From: Polytrichum commune
Lineage: Eukaryota; Streptophyta; Polytrichopsida; Polytrichales; Polytrichaceae
Direction of reading: 5' to 3'
Assembly: GCA_950295325.1 (NCBI GenBank)
Contig: OX485804.1
Span: 69,044,033 to 69,108,032 of the forward strand
DNA: 64,000 nucleotides
Of this stretch, positions 12,781-26,594 are shown piece after piece (the first letter of the stretch is position 1; each line of letters opens with the position of its first letter). A program made the position numbers and the translations under genes. Under the pieces are notes generated by a model. It had not been told where the DNA came from. It saw nothing but the letters and a program-made list of their open reading frames with translations, and did not search any database.

Positions 12781-13916
12781 TTGGGCACTTAAACCCTTGA
12801 GTGCCTTAGAGACCATTTTTAGTCTCTCCTGCACCTTTGCAAGCGAGTTGGGGGTTCAAGAATAGCTATGATTTGGTTGAATATATTTTTGTAGGGTAGG
12901 GTGGAGGCTTGAGGTTTAGTTGAGCCCACACTCGTTGCAAGGAGGCCGACCGTTTGTTTTTAATGGCTTGTCAAAGTTAGGCACACCACACTTGTGTAGT
13001 GCAACGAGAGCCAAATACAAAGGATATTGACACACAAATGGGGCCTAATAGTTTGAGACATACATGGTGTTTTTTCTTTGAATCTTTGAGTCTTTGACAA
13101 AAAAAAAACTAAATAATGTGCAAATTATATTCATGTAAAATATTTTCAGATGGTGCCCTTTAGAAGATGTCCAATTAGATATTGTAAGCTTCATTCAAAG
13201 CACCGACTGTATAGATTTGTGTACCAATCGTTTATGAACAACTGTATCTTAAGCAACTTTCTCTTTCATAAAGAGGAACATTTTTATAACATATTTTGAA
13301 ATAGCTCAAAACCCTAAAGTGTTTAGTTAGACTTGTGATTAGGGGTGCCTTTATTTTTAATTTATTTTAGAATATGCATTTAAAAATACTCAACAAATTT
13401 TGAGGCATTTTTTTGTGTTTTTTATAATATAAATTCACTACTACAGTCAGTCCAAGCCAGTATAGACACGGGAAACTTTGCCAATTGTTCCATATTACCA
13501 TATAGCATTAGTACATCCAAACTCAATGGCAGTGCCTGAGCCCCAAGCCTTGCCACACAAATTGACAAATAATGGAATACAGATTTTGCATCGGGGGACG
13601 AGCCAAGCGCAATCTTGGATCAATACTTGGACGGAGAAGAGCTCGAAGAACTGATCTTGGAAAAGGGGAATATTTTCGACAATGATTTGCCATAAAGGAC
13701 CTCACGGATTGATGTCTTCGATGATTTTCAATTGAAAAACACTACAAATGTTTTATAATGCATTTTATAACACCGACTCCGACCTCTAGAATAAAAAATG
13801 TAACACTACTTGTGATACAATTCTTCAAAAGTTTGAAACCCCTTGATTATGTACGCATGACAAATATCTTGAAAAGTGTTGAACTTTATAGTACAGTAGC
13901 GACTGATGATAACTAA
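12781..13916. other. intergenic, no gene seen
   Basis: This is AT-rich sequence without a credible reading frame. A 60-codon open frame at 13,523-13,705 (-) has no recognisable features. Confidence 0.5.
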
Positions 13917-14430
13917 GGGCGACTTCACACATGAGATTGAGGGCCCGTGACCATTGCACTTCAAGCACTCTCATTGGTGGAAAAGGCGGGGCCGGTCCAA
14001 GTTCACTTCACACTACACTTGAGGGACCAATAGAGTATGTGAATAATGCAAGATGGATATAAAGTCTACATGGCTTTCCACATGGCATTCCACATGGCAT
14101 CAAATGGATCGTGATTCATGGTCACTTGGACTCTTTTCAAAAACCACCTCTTGGAGCAAGGTCAAACACAAAACTGGAAGACCTTGGCACCCCAAAACCT
14201 CACAACCGTTGATTTATTATAATTTAAAATGTTTGAGACCCCGCATGAATAGGAATTAGCATTTGGTTTCGGACCCGGTTACATATGACTTCACACTACA
14301 CTTGAGACCCATGACCACACTATATGATTTTGGAAGTATCTTGGGATGGCCTTTGGACACTTCTTTCGGGCTTTCACAATTTCATGGTCACAACCCGGTC
14401 ACAACTCTTGGCTCATGTGTGAAGTGGCCC
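13917..14430. mobile_element. Harbinger/Tourist-like MITE, copy 2
   Basis: This 514-bp element has ends GGGCGACTTCACAC and GTGTGAAGTGGCCC and is flanked by TAA at 13,914-13,916 and 14,431-14,433. It is colinear with copy 1 at 1,940-2,442, with small internal duplications. Confidence 0.87.
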
Positions 14431-15780
14431 TAAGATGTACTCTTATTTATTTTTTAGCACAAATTTTGAGACCGTAGTAGGGCCAACTGGTCCCGCATAG
14501 TAAATTAATCACAAGAGTCCTACAAAAGGCCTGAATTTTACATTCTATTTATGTTTTTTGAAAAAAATAAAAAAATGACAAAATAAGAAATGTCGTCATG
14601 GAGTTTTAATTAGTGTTAGTAAAAGGCACACACACACGCACGATTCTCAAAGAGATTGCTCGAATATCTTGAAACATGGGATTTGGAGGCACTTTCATAA
14701 ACAATAATTAGTTCCTTACTAATCAAACGATGTTGAGCAATGTTGATCTTGAATTCATATTTCTAGACTCCGAATTAGTGTAGGACAACCATGGGGAGGT
14801 CCATGTGAAAAAATCATTGAACCATGATGTAAGAAAAGATAAAGGGTGCTTTTAATTCAAAAACAAAATAAAAATTATACAAGTTTTGGAATTACTATAG
14901 CTTGGATGAAATGCCCCATGCAATATTATATCAGATAAGATAGGATGAAAAATATAGGTAATATCTAATTTGTATTGATAAAGCAAGGTTTATTATATTT
15001 AGAGGAATGAAGAATTTATGCGAGGTTCAATGAATGTCTTTGGATTGGATGAGAAGTTGTCTCAATTGACTAAAGTCCATCAAACTTAGATGTTGGCAAG
15101 CTTGGGGTGGTCACTGAGAGTTTTGAGATAATGATGCAACCATGTACCCTTCAATTTTATTTGCATGTACAGTTGATGTATTGTTGTCATTTGTATATGG
15201 ATTAACATAAATTCATGTCAAAATTCCAATATTTTGATAACTGATACAATTTACAAACAAACTATAATTTATAAAATAGAATCATGATGTAAATTATATT
15301 TACCTTTAGGGTCTTGAATAATACCTCAAAGCACCAATTTATCTACTCATAAGTTGCCAAATATTCAGGAAAAAAAAGATAAACAACTCATCTTTAATTA
15401 ACCCCCGACGGCATGTGATTTACAAAAATAGATAGCTTGTGATCTCCTTGTGAGGACAACCCTCCTCAATGACAAGTTTTCTTATTATCTATGAACTTCC
15501 ATGCAATAAATTTTTGTTAATTTACAACATCTCCCTTGCACTTGGTTTAGATATGAAACAGACTGAGTTTCATGATGATTGGAATCTTAACAAACAACCA
15601 AAACGACACAATTCCCTAAACTCCATACATAGGTTTTAAAACTATAAACATCATCGCACAATACTCACCGTAATGGACGGGTGTTGTGCATAGGAACACG
15701 TAGCCCTAATTATATACAAAACCACCCACATATTAAACACGAAAGTTTACAAGAGATTTGCATATGGTATGTGCGTATTA
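14431..15780. other. intergenic, no gene seen
   Basis: This stretch is strongly AT-rich, with a CA microsatellite near 14,628. I found no coding signal or recognisable repeat. Confidence 0.5.
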
Positions 15781-16260
15781 ATATTCAACTACTTTTCTTA
15801 ATCAGATAACTATATTTGAATGGTGTACAACTTGGTGGGGATAAAAAAACAAACACTATAAAGATAAGTGTTTACATAAGATCGGACTATGTTTTCAAAT
15901 CTTTCTAACTACTCCACATTCGATAGTGAACACAATCTGAAGACTGACGATGCATTTAGTCAAGGAGTCTACATACACGCACTTCCACTGACTATAACTA
16001 AATGAGAAGAGATCCAATTTTCAATCCAATTTTTGTCGATGGGTCAAAGCAAAGAAAAGAAAAGAAAAATTAACATTGGATAATCTGACGTGAATTTGAG
16101 CTTGTTAGTCCTACTTTGCTGAAGAGTCCCCTCGATGCAAGGCGGTGCCCACCAACTGATGCTTCACTAAAGATGTGCCAGTGCAACATAAGTTCGTTGT
16201 GTAAATTCAATGGGTAGAAGATGGAGAACATGAAAACCGAACCAAATAACACCCACATAG
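15780..16260 (+). repeat. dispersed repeat family D, copy 1
   Basis: This degenerate segment is shared with about 36,000-36,330, 43,870-44,230 and 48,780-49,150, all in the same orientation. Landmarks are a GGTGTACAACTTGGT-like start, CTAACTACTCCACA, GATAGTGAACACAATC and, near the end, GGTAGAAGATGGAGAACATGAAAA. The type of element is unknown. Confidence 0.6.
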
Positions 16261-16447
16261 CTTTAAAGATTTTTTTTAAAAAATAAAAAATAAAACATGA
16301 AATCCATTTGAAACTTTTTCCCACAACTCATCATGCGGGCAACTTTAGCACTTTTTTTTTCGCACAATTGGAAGGCAATCGGGTTCACTATGTAGACTCG
16401 TGGATAATTATGAGTCAGCAAGCCTCAAAGTGGCAGCCCCACTACAG

Positions 16448-17905
16448 TTCCAGATCTAGGAAACATTCCGCCTATCAGGGGGACCAGAATCTACCAATCT
16501 TCCAAATATCTGCCACCTGGATCTAGGCAGAGGCCTGATGTCTCCTGGACTGAGATCTACGAAAATGGATTTATTTGGACCTGACATCTAGGTTATCGTG
16601 AAATATCTGCTAGTCTTCGCTGGTGGCTCCGAGCTCTCGCAGCGACGCTATGGCGATGGTGGGGTTCGGCCACCCGTGCGGGAAGGAAAGAAGCAGGTGA
16701 GCTCGTTCAGGGAGATTGGGGACGCGGCCGAGTGGATGACACATCGGAGACTGGACGGCCAAAGGTGCGAAAGCAATTCTCGTGAGCTCGGATCCTCTCT
16801 AGCTCATTTGGCCATGGTTTGAGCAACCTCCGCGACACAAGGGTTACAAGGATTGGGGTGCCGGTGCTTCTTTTCGGGCTGTTTGTTAACAAGTTTTGTG
16901 GTAAGAATCGGCCGGGGAAGCACTTGGGACAAGCAGGCGCTTATGTGACGTGGTGTTTGGAGTTTCGGTTTGTTTAGTTTTTCCCCCCTTTTCAACGTGT
17001 CCCCGTTTAGACCTGGAGATAGATGGAAGGGGTTGGTCGCATTTAGCTGAAATAAAATGTAGTATTTCATTGTTTGTCGTCGTGGTTGTGTTGAATTTTG
17101 TAATAAGTTGAATTTGACCAGAAGGCTGAGGTTGGCGAGGTGCGGAAAGGTTTAATTGGTTATTTCGTGCTCCTGTTGGAGGATGTAGAGTTTTGTGGCT
17201 GAATTGATTCAATCTCTACTGCATGATGTAGCTTTAGGTGCTTCTGTTCAATTTTGTGAAAGAAGTGCGAATGGATCAGGATAGTATTCAGAGAACCTAC
17301 CAAGCCACAAGCTATTTTTCATGTTTGTGAACATTTAATTCTTGTGGTTTGTGTTCGGTAAATCTTCTTTTTCCACGCATGATTAGTATGGCGTATGGAA
17401 GGTGGTTTGGTATAAGGTGACCTGGTGAGATAGAGTTTCGGGAAGTCGAAGCTCTTTCAGGTTGTGAGCACTGGATGCGCCACAGCTTGCATAAGAGAGT
17501 CGTATGATACTAGGATTTGCGTGTTTTTCTAGTGTTTCTTCAGTGGTTTCATCGAGGGTTCGAGTACGCGAGTCAATTTTCTTTGAGGATATACTAAGTG
17601 AAGCATACGGAGGAGGAAGCTGAGGATTTGAAGCTGGCATTTGTGACAGGAGGCGCAGGTTTTGAAGAAGCGAAGGGAGGAATTCTTTGAAGATTACAAG
17701 ACTGAAGCAAAAGTAGTGAAGCTATGGCATCAATGGCAGTGAAGGTTTCACCAATGGGTTTACTAGGTGGAATGGAGCTTCATCCTTCGGCTAGTGTCAA
17801 AACTTCTGCCCACAGACCTTACAAAGGCCAAATCCGTCAACAGTCTTTGTCTATATCAGGCCACTATATAACCCAAGAGGCTCCAGTTTCTAGGACTCTT
17901 GTAGT
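16448..17905 (+). promoter_or_regulatory. EXECUTER upstream, leader and start region (duplicated at 36.7 kb)
   Basis: This stretch holds the presumed promoter, long 5' leader and first ~60 codons of the EXECUTER gene. From CAGATCTAGGAAACATTCCG onward it is homologous, with substitutions and small indels, to 36,725-38,060. The best-conserved blocks are GCGATGGTGGGGTTC, CTTTTCGGGCTGTTTGTTAA and TAAGAATCGGCCGGG. The transcription start cannot be fixed from sequence alone. Confidence 0.8.
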
Positions 17906-20900
17906 GAGTAACCCATCACAAAAAAGAGGTAAAGTAGTTGGGTCGAACAGGCCAGACAGGAGGTCGAGGGCTTGCAGGTCGTCCTCAGTTAGTTGTAGAT
18001 GCTTAGGGTCTGGGGAATTTGGTAAGGGCGATGGTGAGAATGAAGTCAGGAAAAATCATGACAAGACCGGAGAGAATGCTGGGACTTCAGGCGGTGAGGG
18101 TCAACCGAGACAGAAAAAGAAGCAGGTAAGCAATTACTTGTCTCGAAGATAACAAGCCAAGTGGGCTAATTATTGTACCAGAGATTTTGAGTTTCTCCAT
18201 TATTTTCCATTTGAGACTGGTCTTTTTTTTGAAACTTTATATTTATTTGAACCTGGACACTGTTGTCTTATCTCAACTGAACTACCTTCAAGTTAAGATG
18301 AAGGAATCACTAAGCAGTGTATCACGTCCCTCACATGTTTTGTAAGAAAGGAGACCTCTTTTTACTTCATAAGGACGTTGGACAGAATATGTAATTGACA
18401 GCTTACTCTACGTAGATGTCATGGAAGGTGGCCTCTTGCATGCAGATTTTTGTGGATGGCCCCTGGTCAAATTGCTTGTCAAATACCATTTGGCTATTGC
18501 TGCATCTTTGATTTGTTTCCTATTTTATTATAGTTGCTGATTGCTTTCTTTTGCTTGCTTTGGATTGAGTATGCAACTCCAAATTCTTTAGATTAATGAT
18601 CTCTCTTGATACTTATTTTGTGGTTCAGTAGTTACCTCCATCTGCAAGTGTTGTTTGAATCTTGATTCTTACAAGCATATAAACTTTGCTTCAACACTTA
18701 ATTTTGTGGGGATATTGAAGCCTTCCTTATTTAATATACTAAATGGGCATTGCAGGCAACAGCAGTCAAGATGGGAGTGCCTTTTCGTGAAATGATGCTT
18801 ACAGCTGGGCGAAGGCTACAGGACTATTTAGAGAGTTATAAGCGTTCCAAGATGGAGGCAAGGATGGAAGACAATGCAGAGTCTGACAAGACGAATGAAC
18901 AGGAGAGTGCCTGGGAGCAGCTACAGAAAGTTTTTGCCGAAGTCGATGAGCGCCAAAATCTGGTCAGACAATTAAAGGTAAGTGTCTGGTGTGACACATT
19001 GCCAGTTTTTACTAGGAGGTTTGGGATTAAAATGCATGTTGTTATATGTAGAGGAACATAATCAATCCCTTAGTAGGGACTTTACACTCAGCATTTTCAG
19101 TGTCGTCAATTCAATGGGCTACTTTGGATTTTCGTCAAAGACAAGTCAGACATGGAAACCCAATGTTCTAGGTATGTGAAGTTGAAATCAAAATGAGATG
19201 ATATTTTTCTCATTGGGATTATATTCTGCTTGCAGCTTCAAATGGATGAGGCAATTGGTATTGAGGATTTCAAAGAAGCCGGCCGACTGAAGAAAGCATT
19301 GACTTCTGCGATGGCAGAGGACCTTGTTGCGAATGTGATGATTGAGCTGAAGGTGAGCACCATTCAGATACTTGCTGTACCTGTTGACTGCGTAGATATT
19401 GTTTGGGAAGCAAGTCATACTCATTGATCTGTTCCAAAGGTAGATAAAGTGGCTTTTTGCATGGGTTTTATCCCAACAGGGTTTTTTCTTGGTCATGGAA
19501 GGACAAAAAGACCACCATTAGTTGTCAAACATGATATATACAAGGATATGAGTTGTCATATGCAGTTTGGCTTGCTAATGTATACACATCTGAAGAACCA
19601 TATCATCAACCCTAGTGACTGGTTGGCCAAGTGCATAAAATACAGAGGATTATAGATTTTTAGAATTTTGTTGTCTCAGAAAGCTTTGGAGGAGGAACGT
19701 TATGACGCTGCTGCTCAAATATGTGACAAGGCTGGTGCTGGACTTGTAAGCTTCCTGAAGATTGCCGTCTGTTTTTTGTTTTGTTCCAGTGTCATGGCTG
19801 AGTTCATGTATCTTTAAGAAATTTTGGAAGACTTCGGCTATTTATGACAATCATTTACGTGATTGTGCACAAGTTGTAGGGGCCAATTGATGGTGAAATT
19901 GGGTTATGTGCATATATTGGTGTCTTCTCTAGTCCACATAATGTTAGGCGACAAGGACTGTTTTGGTTGTGCTTATTGCTCACATTGAATGTAACTTTTG
20001 GTCATGGTGGAGACAGCCTACTATAGTGTTTCTGAATCTTATTCTGCTGTTCTGTTGGCCAGGTGGGTTGGTGGGCAGGTGTGTCAGAAAGTGGCAGTGA
20101 TCCATATGGTCGAATTATCAATATTTCTCCTGTGGAAGGCAGATTCATAGCAAAGGGCTACAGTGCTAGGTGGGGACAAGTTGATACTTTCTGTAGTAGA
20201 TAGCTGCTTAATTTATATTTGCATACGAATGGATAACCTTGACTAGCCACAGATTTCATCTTTTGTATCAAGAAGTTTTTCTTTGCAAGTGGTATGAGAA
20301 GAGAGGGCAAGGTGTATAGGTCATCATACCAAGTTTACACTAGGAGATGGCAGATATTTAGTCTTGGGTCAGATTTCTAATTGGTAGGCTGAATGTGAGT
20401 TTCTTGTGCATGATGTTGTTCCAGGCAACTAGCTTTGGCAGCTGCAGGAGTCCCTTTATTCGAAGTTTTCCTCACTAAGGATGGAGACTCACAGTATCAA
20501 CAACATGCTGTTTATCTTCAAAGAGATGGGAATGGGACAGCAGATTCAATTGTTGGGTTTAGCAAGGATGTTCTTGATTTTGAAAACATGTTGGGGGCAG
20601 CTAGCAAGGACATGAAGCTCGAATTGGATATATTGGAGGAGAACTCTGATGAAGGAGATGAGAAACAAATGGATCTTGAGGCAATGGAAGAAGGAATGAA
20701 TAAAATTCTCAATTTCTTGAAGGATCGAATGCCTGATGTGAAAATGAAAGTCTTTCAGGTACATGTGATTTTAGCAGGCTTTGTAAAGGATAAGTCAATT
20801 TTTTTTTCTGGAGGTCCTTAGATACCAGGCCTGTTTGTTGAACATGGGCGTCCTGTATTTTAGCTTGCTGTGTTCAAGACGGGAAGCCCATGGCTGATTC

Positions 20901-23900
20901 TTAATTGATGAGTTTTAACCTCTTCAATCTTCCTTGTTATCACACAGGTAATTGCCAATGGTAAAATGGAGGCTGACCTGCCCAAAATAGTTGAACAGCT
21001 GATGGAAGATGCTGAAGATGAGCTCCTGAGGCAGGAAGAGTTGGCCGATGTTGGCAGCAGTGGCTCCAGTTTTGAAATCATCAAGTCCATTGATGAGATC
21101 CCGCCTGCTGGAAATAGCACTTTTGACAACTCAAGTGAAAATGACGTTGGAATGTCCATGGGAGATATTTTCAGCAATCCTGTCTATGACCTTCCTTCCA
21201 GGGTTCCAAATCGTGTACCTGCCAGAATAGAACACATAGACCGGGATACATTTCTCTTTGAAATCCAAGACCTGCCTGGCGGTGCCTCGTCAGCTCCACC
21301 CCAAGAAATCCGTTCTGTTAAGGTGGTATCTATTGCTGCAAAGCCGACTGCTGATGCTATTTCTAGTGATGTGGAAGAAGTGCTGCGGAGTGTGGGTCAA
21401 TTGCTGGTGGAGGTGAGTATTTTAGTTTTCCCATTCTTTCCCAGTTGCAGTGTTCAGGATAATTTATTCTCTACCCTGGACGGTCTCAATTATATGTCAT
21501 TTGAAAAGATTTGAAGACCTGACAAGAAGGTATGGGCAGTGCTGAATACATTTTGCCAAGTAGGACACCAAATTCCATGAGGTGGCATCTCAATTAATTT
21601 GAAGTTTGTGCTTGGGAGCCATTGATGTCTCCAACATTTGACAAATTGGATTTGACCGGTTCTTCATGATTATTGGCAATTTCTGGTTTGTCCTTAATAT
21701 TTAGTGCCCATCTACACCCAGCATGGCTGTTGTAAGTTGCGTTTAGTTTCTGGCACATGGGTCTTATTTTGTGTATCTACACACAATACGGCAGAGAAAT
21801 AGGCAGCACTAATCACATGCTCTTATTTTCAGCAAGCAATAATCTGCATATTGTGTTATGTTTTCCTCAGAATTTCTTTGAAGTCCTGATCATGCTAAAT
21901 TATCAACCTCAAGCCTTGTCATGAACCTGATTTAATGTTTACATTTTCAGTATTCTTGCTACTCCAGCATGGTGAAGCTCATCAGTTTATGGATCTCTAC
22001 AGGAGGGTGACGCTGTGGAGTTGGAGAACTCAAGCAAGGATATTACAGGCATTTTGCAGAGTGCAGTAACTCGAGCTCAGCAGAGGCGCGGTCTTCTGAA
22101 GAAGACTTTATTTCATAGGATAGACCTCTCGGGAACAGGAAATGATCCATTTTCTGGTAAGTTCATTTCACTTCGTTCATGAATTTGTACCCAGTTGCTT
22201 TTTCAAAGAACTCGAATCTCATGCCAATTAGGGCTGCCAAACATATCTCTTATTTTTGGTCTTGACACGGCTTTGTGAAATAATTATGACTTTGAGTATC
22301 CCCAGATATCTGATTGGTTCATGGTATATACTGTTGGAAGACAAGAAATTGAAGTCTACAGGAAGTGATGTTGTTGACATCGTTTGGAAATGCCATGTCC
22401 TGAAACAGCATAATCGCACTTCTTGAAGATGCAAAAATTGCATAGCCTTGTTCCTAGACTTCCAACTGCCAACTTTGGCTTATCAGAAAACAATCATGAG
22501 CATGATAACTATCTTTGTTTTTGTAAGTATCAATTGTTTGATATTTAGATGGATACCTCTAACTAACTAGATAGGCTCCCGTTTCCAGGTTTCTTTCAAG
22601 AACTGATTATCACAATTAAAGAGTAGCTTCTGGATTGCATCGTTGCTGAGTAGAGCTTCTTGTGCAGGACTATATATTGGGTCACTAGGACCTCATACTG
22701 CAGAGGTTGTGCAGTTGCAACGGAAGTATGGTGACTGGCAAATAGATGGAGTGAATCCCAATGGCCAAGAATTACAGTTTTTTGAGTATGTTGAAGCCGT
22801 GAAGTTGACTGGCGATGTCAATGTTCCTGCTGGGCAGGTACCCACCTCATATTAGAGTCTACTTCAGATGAATTTTGCATTGTTACTGTATGGCCTAAAT
22901 CCTCCAAGTTAGTAAAGGTGGGTTATTTTGTAGAGAGACACAATGTGAGTGCAAGTTTTAGTATTTGGGGATATGTTTCATACAGCATAAGTCAGATTTT
23001 GGCACAAGTATGATAACTCTATTCAAATGTTCACATTCATTAGTCAACCATAGAAAATTGTGCTGTTCCAGAACAGGTGTAGTCTTCCATTATTATATGA
23101 TAACATAAGGTTACCTGGATGCAGCAGTTATATTGAGGTTAAGATGGTTTTTTTTCACAGGTAACATTCCGTGCCAAAGTTGGAAAGGATAGCCGACTGC
23201 CACATAGGGGTGTCTATCCAGAGGAGCTTGGTGTGGTAGGATTCTGCACTTTGATCAGTCGAACTTGTATAAGAGTTATTTTTTCTGCACATGGACTTCA
23301 TCGTGGTAATCAATATCAAAGCTTCTTTCTCATTGTAAATATGTCTTGAAGTCACCTTCCTGATAAGGCAATTCTGTCTGATGGTTAGGTTGCTAGATAC
23401 AAAGGACAGGCGAGGATGGCTGAGCCAGGCTTTAAAGATCCAAGGTGGGTGGATGGTGAACTGGTACTTCTGAATGGCAAGGTAAAGATCACCTACAGAT
23501 ATTCTGGACCATTTCTTGAGTACAAATTTTGCACTACCAAAGAGCGCTTCGCTCTCATACTCTTGATAGTTATTTTTCGGTGTAGATAGGCTTGTTGTCT
23601 CTCACGTGTTTAATTTGATTGTTAAAGTGTCAATGTCATCTTGTTTTGGAAGAATCAATATGGTCTCATGTCTTTGTAATTGTGACATTGTTTGTAGATA
23701 GTTGGGATTTGTTTGAAACGATAGAATGCTTTTGCAACACCTATCTTAACGTAGTCATGTTATAGGACCCAGTAATTTCAAGCTTTGTTGGATGCTAAAC
23801 TGCCCATTGTATGTCACATGCAGGGAGGTCCAACAAATGGTGCGGAGCTCGGTTTTGTCTACTTGGGTCCAGGAAGTCATTTTCTGGTGCTTTTTGGCAA

Positions 23901-23919
23901 GCTAAGGCTGAAGAACTGA
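17724..23919 (+). CDS. EX1: EXECUTER-type chloroplast singlet-oxygen sensor
   Basis: Twelve exons: 17724-18125, 18756-18977, 19236-19352, 19680-19745, 20063-20169, 20425-20758, 20948-21412, 22003-22156, 22668-22837, 23161-23235, 23389-23481 and 23824-23919. They sum to 2301 nt (766 aa), and every junction is GT-AG and in phase. EXECUTER proteins sit in grana margins and relay singlet-oxygen signals to the nucleus after FtsH cleavage. Visible features: a Ser-rich transit peptide; UVR-type helices at about 209-269 ([19 protein letters not shown], then [17 protein letters not shown]); [17 protein letters not shown] at about 271; an acidic middle; and the C-terminal singlet-oxygen-sensor domain (DUF3506) with GLYIGSLGP and [16 protein letters not shown]. 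Trp724 lies 42 residues from the end, matching the oxidised Trp643 of the 684-aa Arabidopsis EX1. EX1 versus EX2 is not resolved. All functional residues I can judge are intact. Confidence 0.95.
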
Positions 23920-25780
23920 GTGGTCAAAGGATTTGGGGTCCAAGGATTGTAGTTTCCATGGTACTCAAATGAGAAGTCGTTGCCAAAGGCTACTCAACAG
24001 GTGAGTAGTAGGTTGAATTTGACAGGATGTTTTTACTGGTCTACCTTTGCAGTGGAGACCTGGAACCAGAATAAGGGCGTCATCAGCCCAATAAATCCTG
24101 CAACAGCCAAAGGCACTTTTACAGGAGGAAATCAAAATATATAGGGACAGAACTAAATGTTTCTCACAGACGGTGTTAGAGCCAGATGAGACAAAGCAAA
24201 AAGGAGCCAGGAATGGTCCTTCCCTTTTCGATCTCTATTGTAACCCCTCCAAATTGTATAGTAGACTTTCTTGATCAACATAGCTTTCTCAGAATTAGTA
24301 GGACACAACAGTGTTCGTCAATTTTGTGGTATTTTTGTCCCTTTGCGAGTCAAGGAACGATTAGAAAGGTGAGCTGCACTATGCTCTATTATTAGTCATG
24401 ACATAGACTTGAGCAGAAGGGGCGAGAATTATACCAACTTTCAGGGCTTGATTTGCAAAAAGCCTTACAAGTTAGCGAGTGTACTTTTGATAACCTCATG
24501 TACTGATTTTCCAGTAATCAATTTTCTCAAGATCCTGAGTGTGCCCGTCACATATTTTTGAAGGGTTTCTAACCCCGACATGCCTCATTTTTTATATAAT
24601 TTTTGAATCTCACAAAATTACGATCATGTGCAGTGGTATTTAACCCTTAATGTCCATATAGATCACATTCTGGTTGCCCCATTATTCCTTCAACCCTCAG
24701 CACAGGTTGGAGGTTTGTTTTGCAAAGAGAATATGTTTTCGGGGGAATGTGCAAGGTTTACTTCATAATGATGTTTGAAAGTGGATTTGAGTTTACTATT
24801 ACTACTGATGGTTTTCCATTGAGCTCACAAGCAACCTCCCAACAGGTGAACAAATTTCCCAATGCAATTCTTATATTCATGGAAATTGTTAACTTTCAGT
24901 TTGTGGATGGTGTTTATCTTCAAAGAAGAGTTTTTGGAATTATTTTTCTTCATTCACAAAAAGAATGAAATAAACTAAAAAGATGGATATGCTTAATTTT
25001 CAAAGCATTAAATTTAAATATTTCATGAAAATTGCAAGTTGTATCATTTTTGGTGTACATATTACCAACATGATAATGTATGAAGACAGAAACATAGAAC
25101 CAAAACATCGTCTTTGATGATTTGCAAGGCAGGTTTTCAATTTCATATGCGAATGTTGTTCACACTATATCAATGATCATATTCTTTTATGCGTTCTAAA
25201 AGATGTCATAGGTCTTCATAAGATGTTCATTGTCTCTATAAAATATCCAATCAAGTTACTGTCATTTCTATTTTTTGAAAATTTTCTTAAATTTTTGCTT
25301 AACAAATGTTGACATGAAGCTCATGACATTGTATATATAGAAGGCCCTACCATATGGATGTGTTCTTCAACTTTGTGTCAACAATTTTGCTTTATTCATG
25401 TTTTCATAGTGCAAGCTTGTAAATCCCGCTTCGTAACCAATCTTGTTCAATAGCGTACATAAAATTAAAGGGTTAAAGAGAACCATCTTTTTCAAATTAA
25501 TTGTTATTTGACAAAGGTGACATTATAAGTGTATCTCACATCTTTATTGTATTTCAATGATAGTAAGACTAAAAGTACATCATGATGGTGTCAAACTAGC
25601 TAATTCCTTAGAGCGACGGAGTGCAGTAAACCTCTATAAGATAAATGCTAATATTAGTTTGATTGTCCAATTGTTTCAAAGACTTGAGACTCCTTAATAC
25701 CACATTCTCAAATAGTGATTAAAACTCCCCCTAATGGAGTTATTGTAAGGGGGCACTCCAACACAAAGTGTGCCTTAGTT
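23920..25780. other. EXECUTER 3' flank and intergenic DNA
   Basis: The first few hundred bases probably include the EXECUTER 3' UTR; no clear polyadenylation signal could be singled out. The rest is AT-rich with no credible gene. A frame at 24,720-24,968 (+) lacks any recognisable protein character. Confidence 0.5.
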
Positions 25781-26257
25781 TCACCTCCATTGTAAGAGTA
25801 GTCGATTGTTGTGGGGTTTCAATGGCAAGTCTATGATATGAGGTGTGGTGATTGCGTGGTGGATGATGCATTGTGTCAAAGGTTGCTGGCTCAAGTGCAA
25901 TTCGCATTCATATTTGACGATATCTTGGCAAATGTGTCTGATATGCCAAAAGTTGCCGAGTTCAACAACTATTTTGAGATCACGGCACAATTTTTCCTTG
26001 CATGGATTTTCCATCACTTGTTCAACCAATTTTTGCACTATTGTACCATTCCAAATAACCCAATTGCTGTGCAATCTAGCTGTGTTAAATACTTCCCCAA
26101 AACTCTGGGTGTAGCGGCAAGAGTTTTGTGTTGTTCCTTTGGAGCTTTTGCTTCATGAACTCCGACTAAAAATAACCTCCCTTGCTCGGGGTCGAATTCA
26201 TCAAATTGAATTACAGACTCCGCCTCCCAGTTGCCATCAAGTTCGCAGCCGGTTTGG
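25781..26257 (-). pseudogene. downstream remnant of the gene split by the Copia element
   Basis: On the minus strand about 70 codons are open from the Copia flank to about 26,037 (NWEAESVIQFDEFDPEQG, then LFLVGVHEAKAP). A second frame continues to 25,781 (NPCKEKLCRDLKIVVELGNF, then HICQDIVKYECELHL). The composition is protein-like and the frame change suggests decay. Its position, directly beyond the Copia insertion and on the same strand as the chromodomain remnant, suggests it is the 3' part of that gene. I do not recognise a domain here. Confidence 0.45.
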
Positions 26258-26265
26258 GTTTTTTT

Positions 26266-26503
26266 TGTAGAAGACTAACTAACTGCCGAGACTAACACGC
26301 CGCTTAGAGACAGAACTCACTGGCTCGGAACATACAGTTCAAATTAAGCCTCAAATGGTCTTGGGATATATACATGGTGTTAGCCCTAATTAATTAAATG
26401 CTAACCCTAACCAGTAATCCCTAACCCTAAACTAATCCCCTACTCCTAAACCTAAGGAACTAATGTACACTTGGATGAAGCCTTGTAAGCAGATGGTCCA
26501 ACA
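26266..26503 (-). repeat. 3' LTR of the Copia element
   Basis: This 238-bp repeat begins TGTAGAAGACTAAC and ends GATGGTCCAACA on the plus strand. It contains telomere-like CCCTAA(A/C) motifs at about 26,391-26,455. Confidence 0.95.
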
Positions 26504-26512
26504 CCCCCTCTT
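26504..26512 (-). promoter_or_regulatory. polypurine tract
   Basis: On the minus strand this reads AAGAGGGGG immediately before the 3' LTR, the expected position for the plus-strand primer of reverse transcription. Confidence 0.8.
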
Positions 26513-26594
26513 GCGAACCAGGCACTTGACTGAGCCTTAATTTAGCAGCAGTCGTTGACTTGAGAAACCTCAGAGAGAGAGAGAGAGTGACGCA

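Noticed and set aside
25811-26158. A 115-codon plus-strand frame
   Set aside because: The minus strand of the same stretch reads more like protein and continues the broken gene's strand, so the plus frame is probably a shadow.
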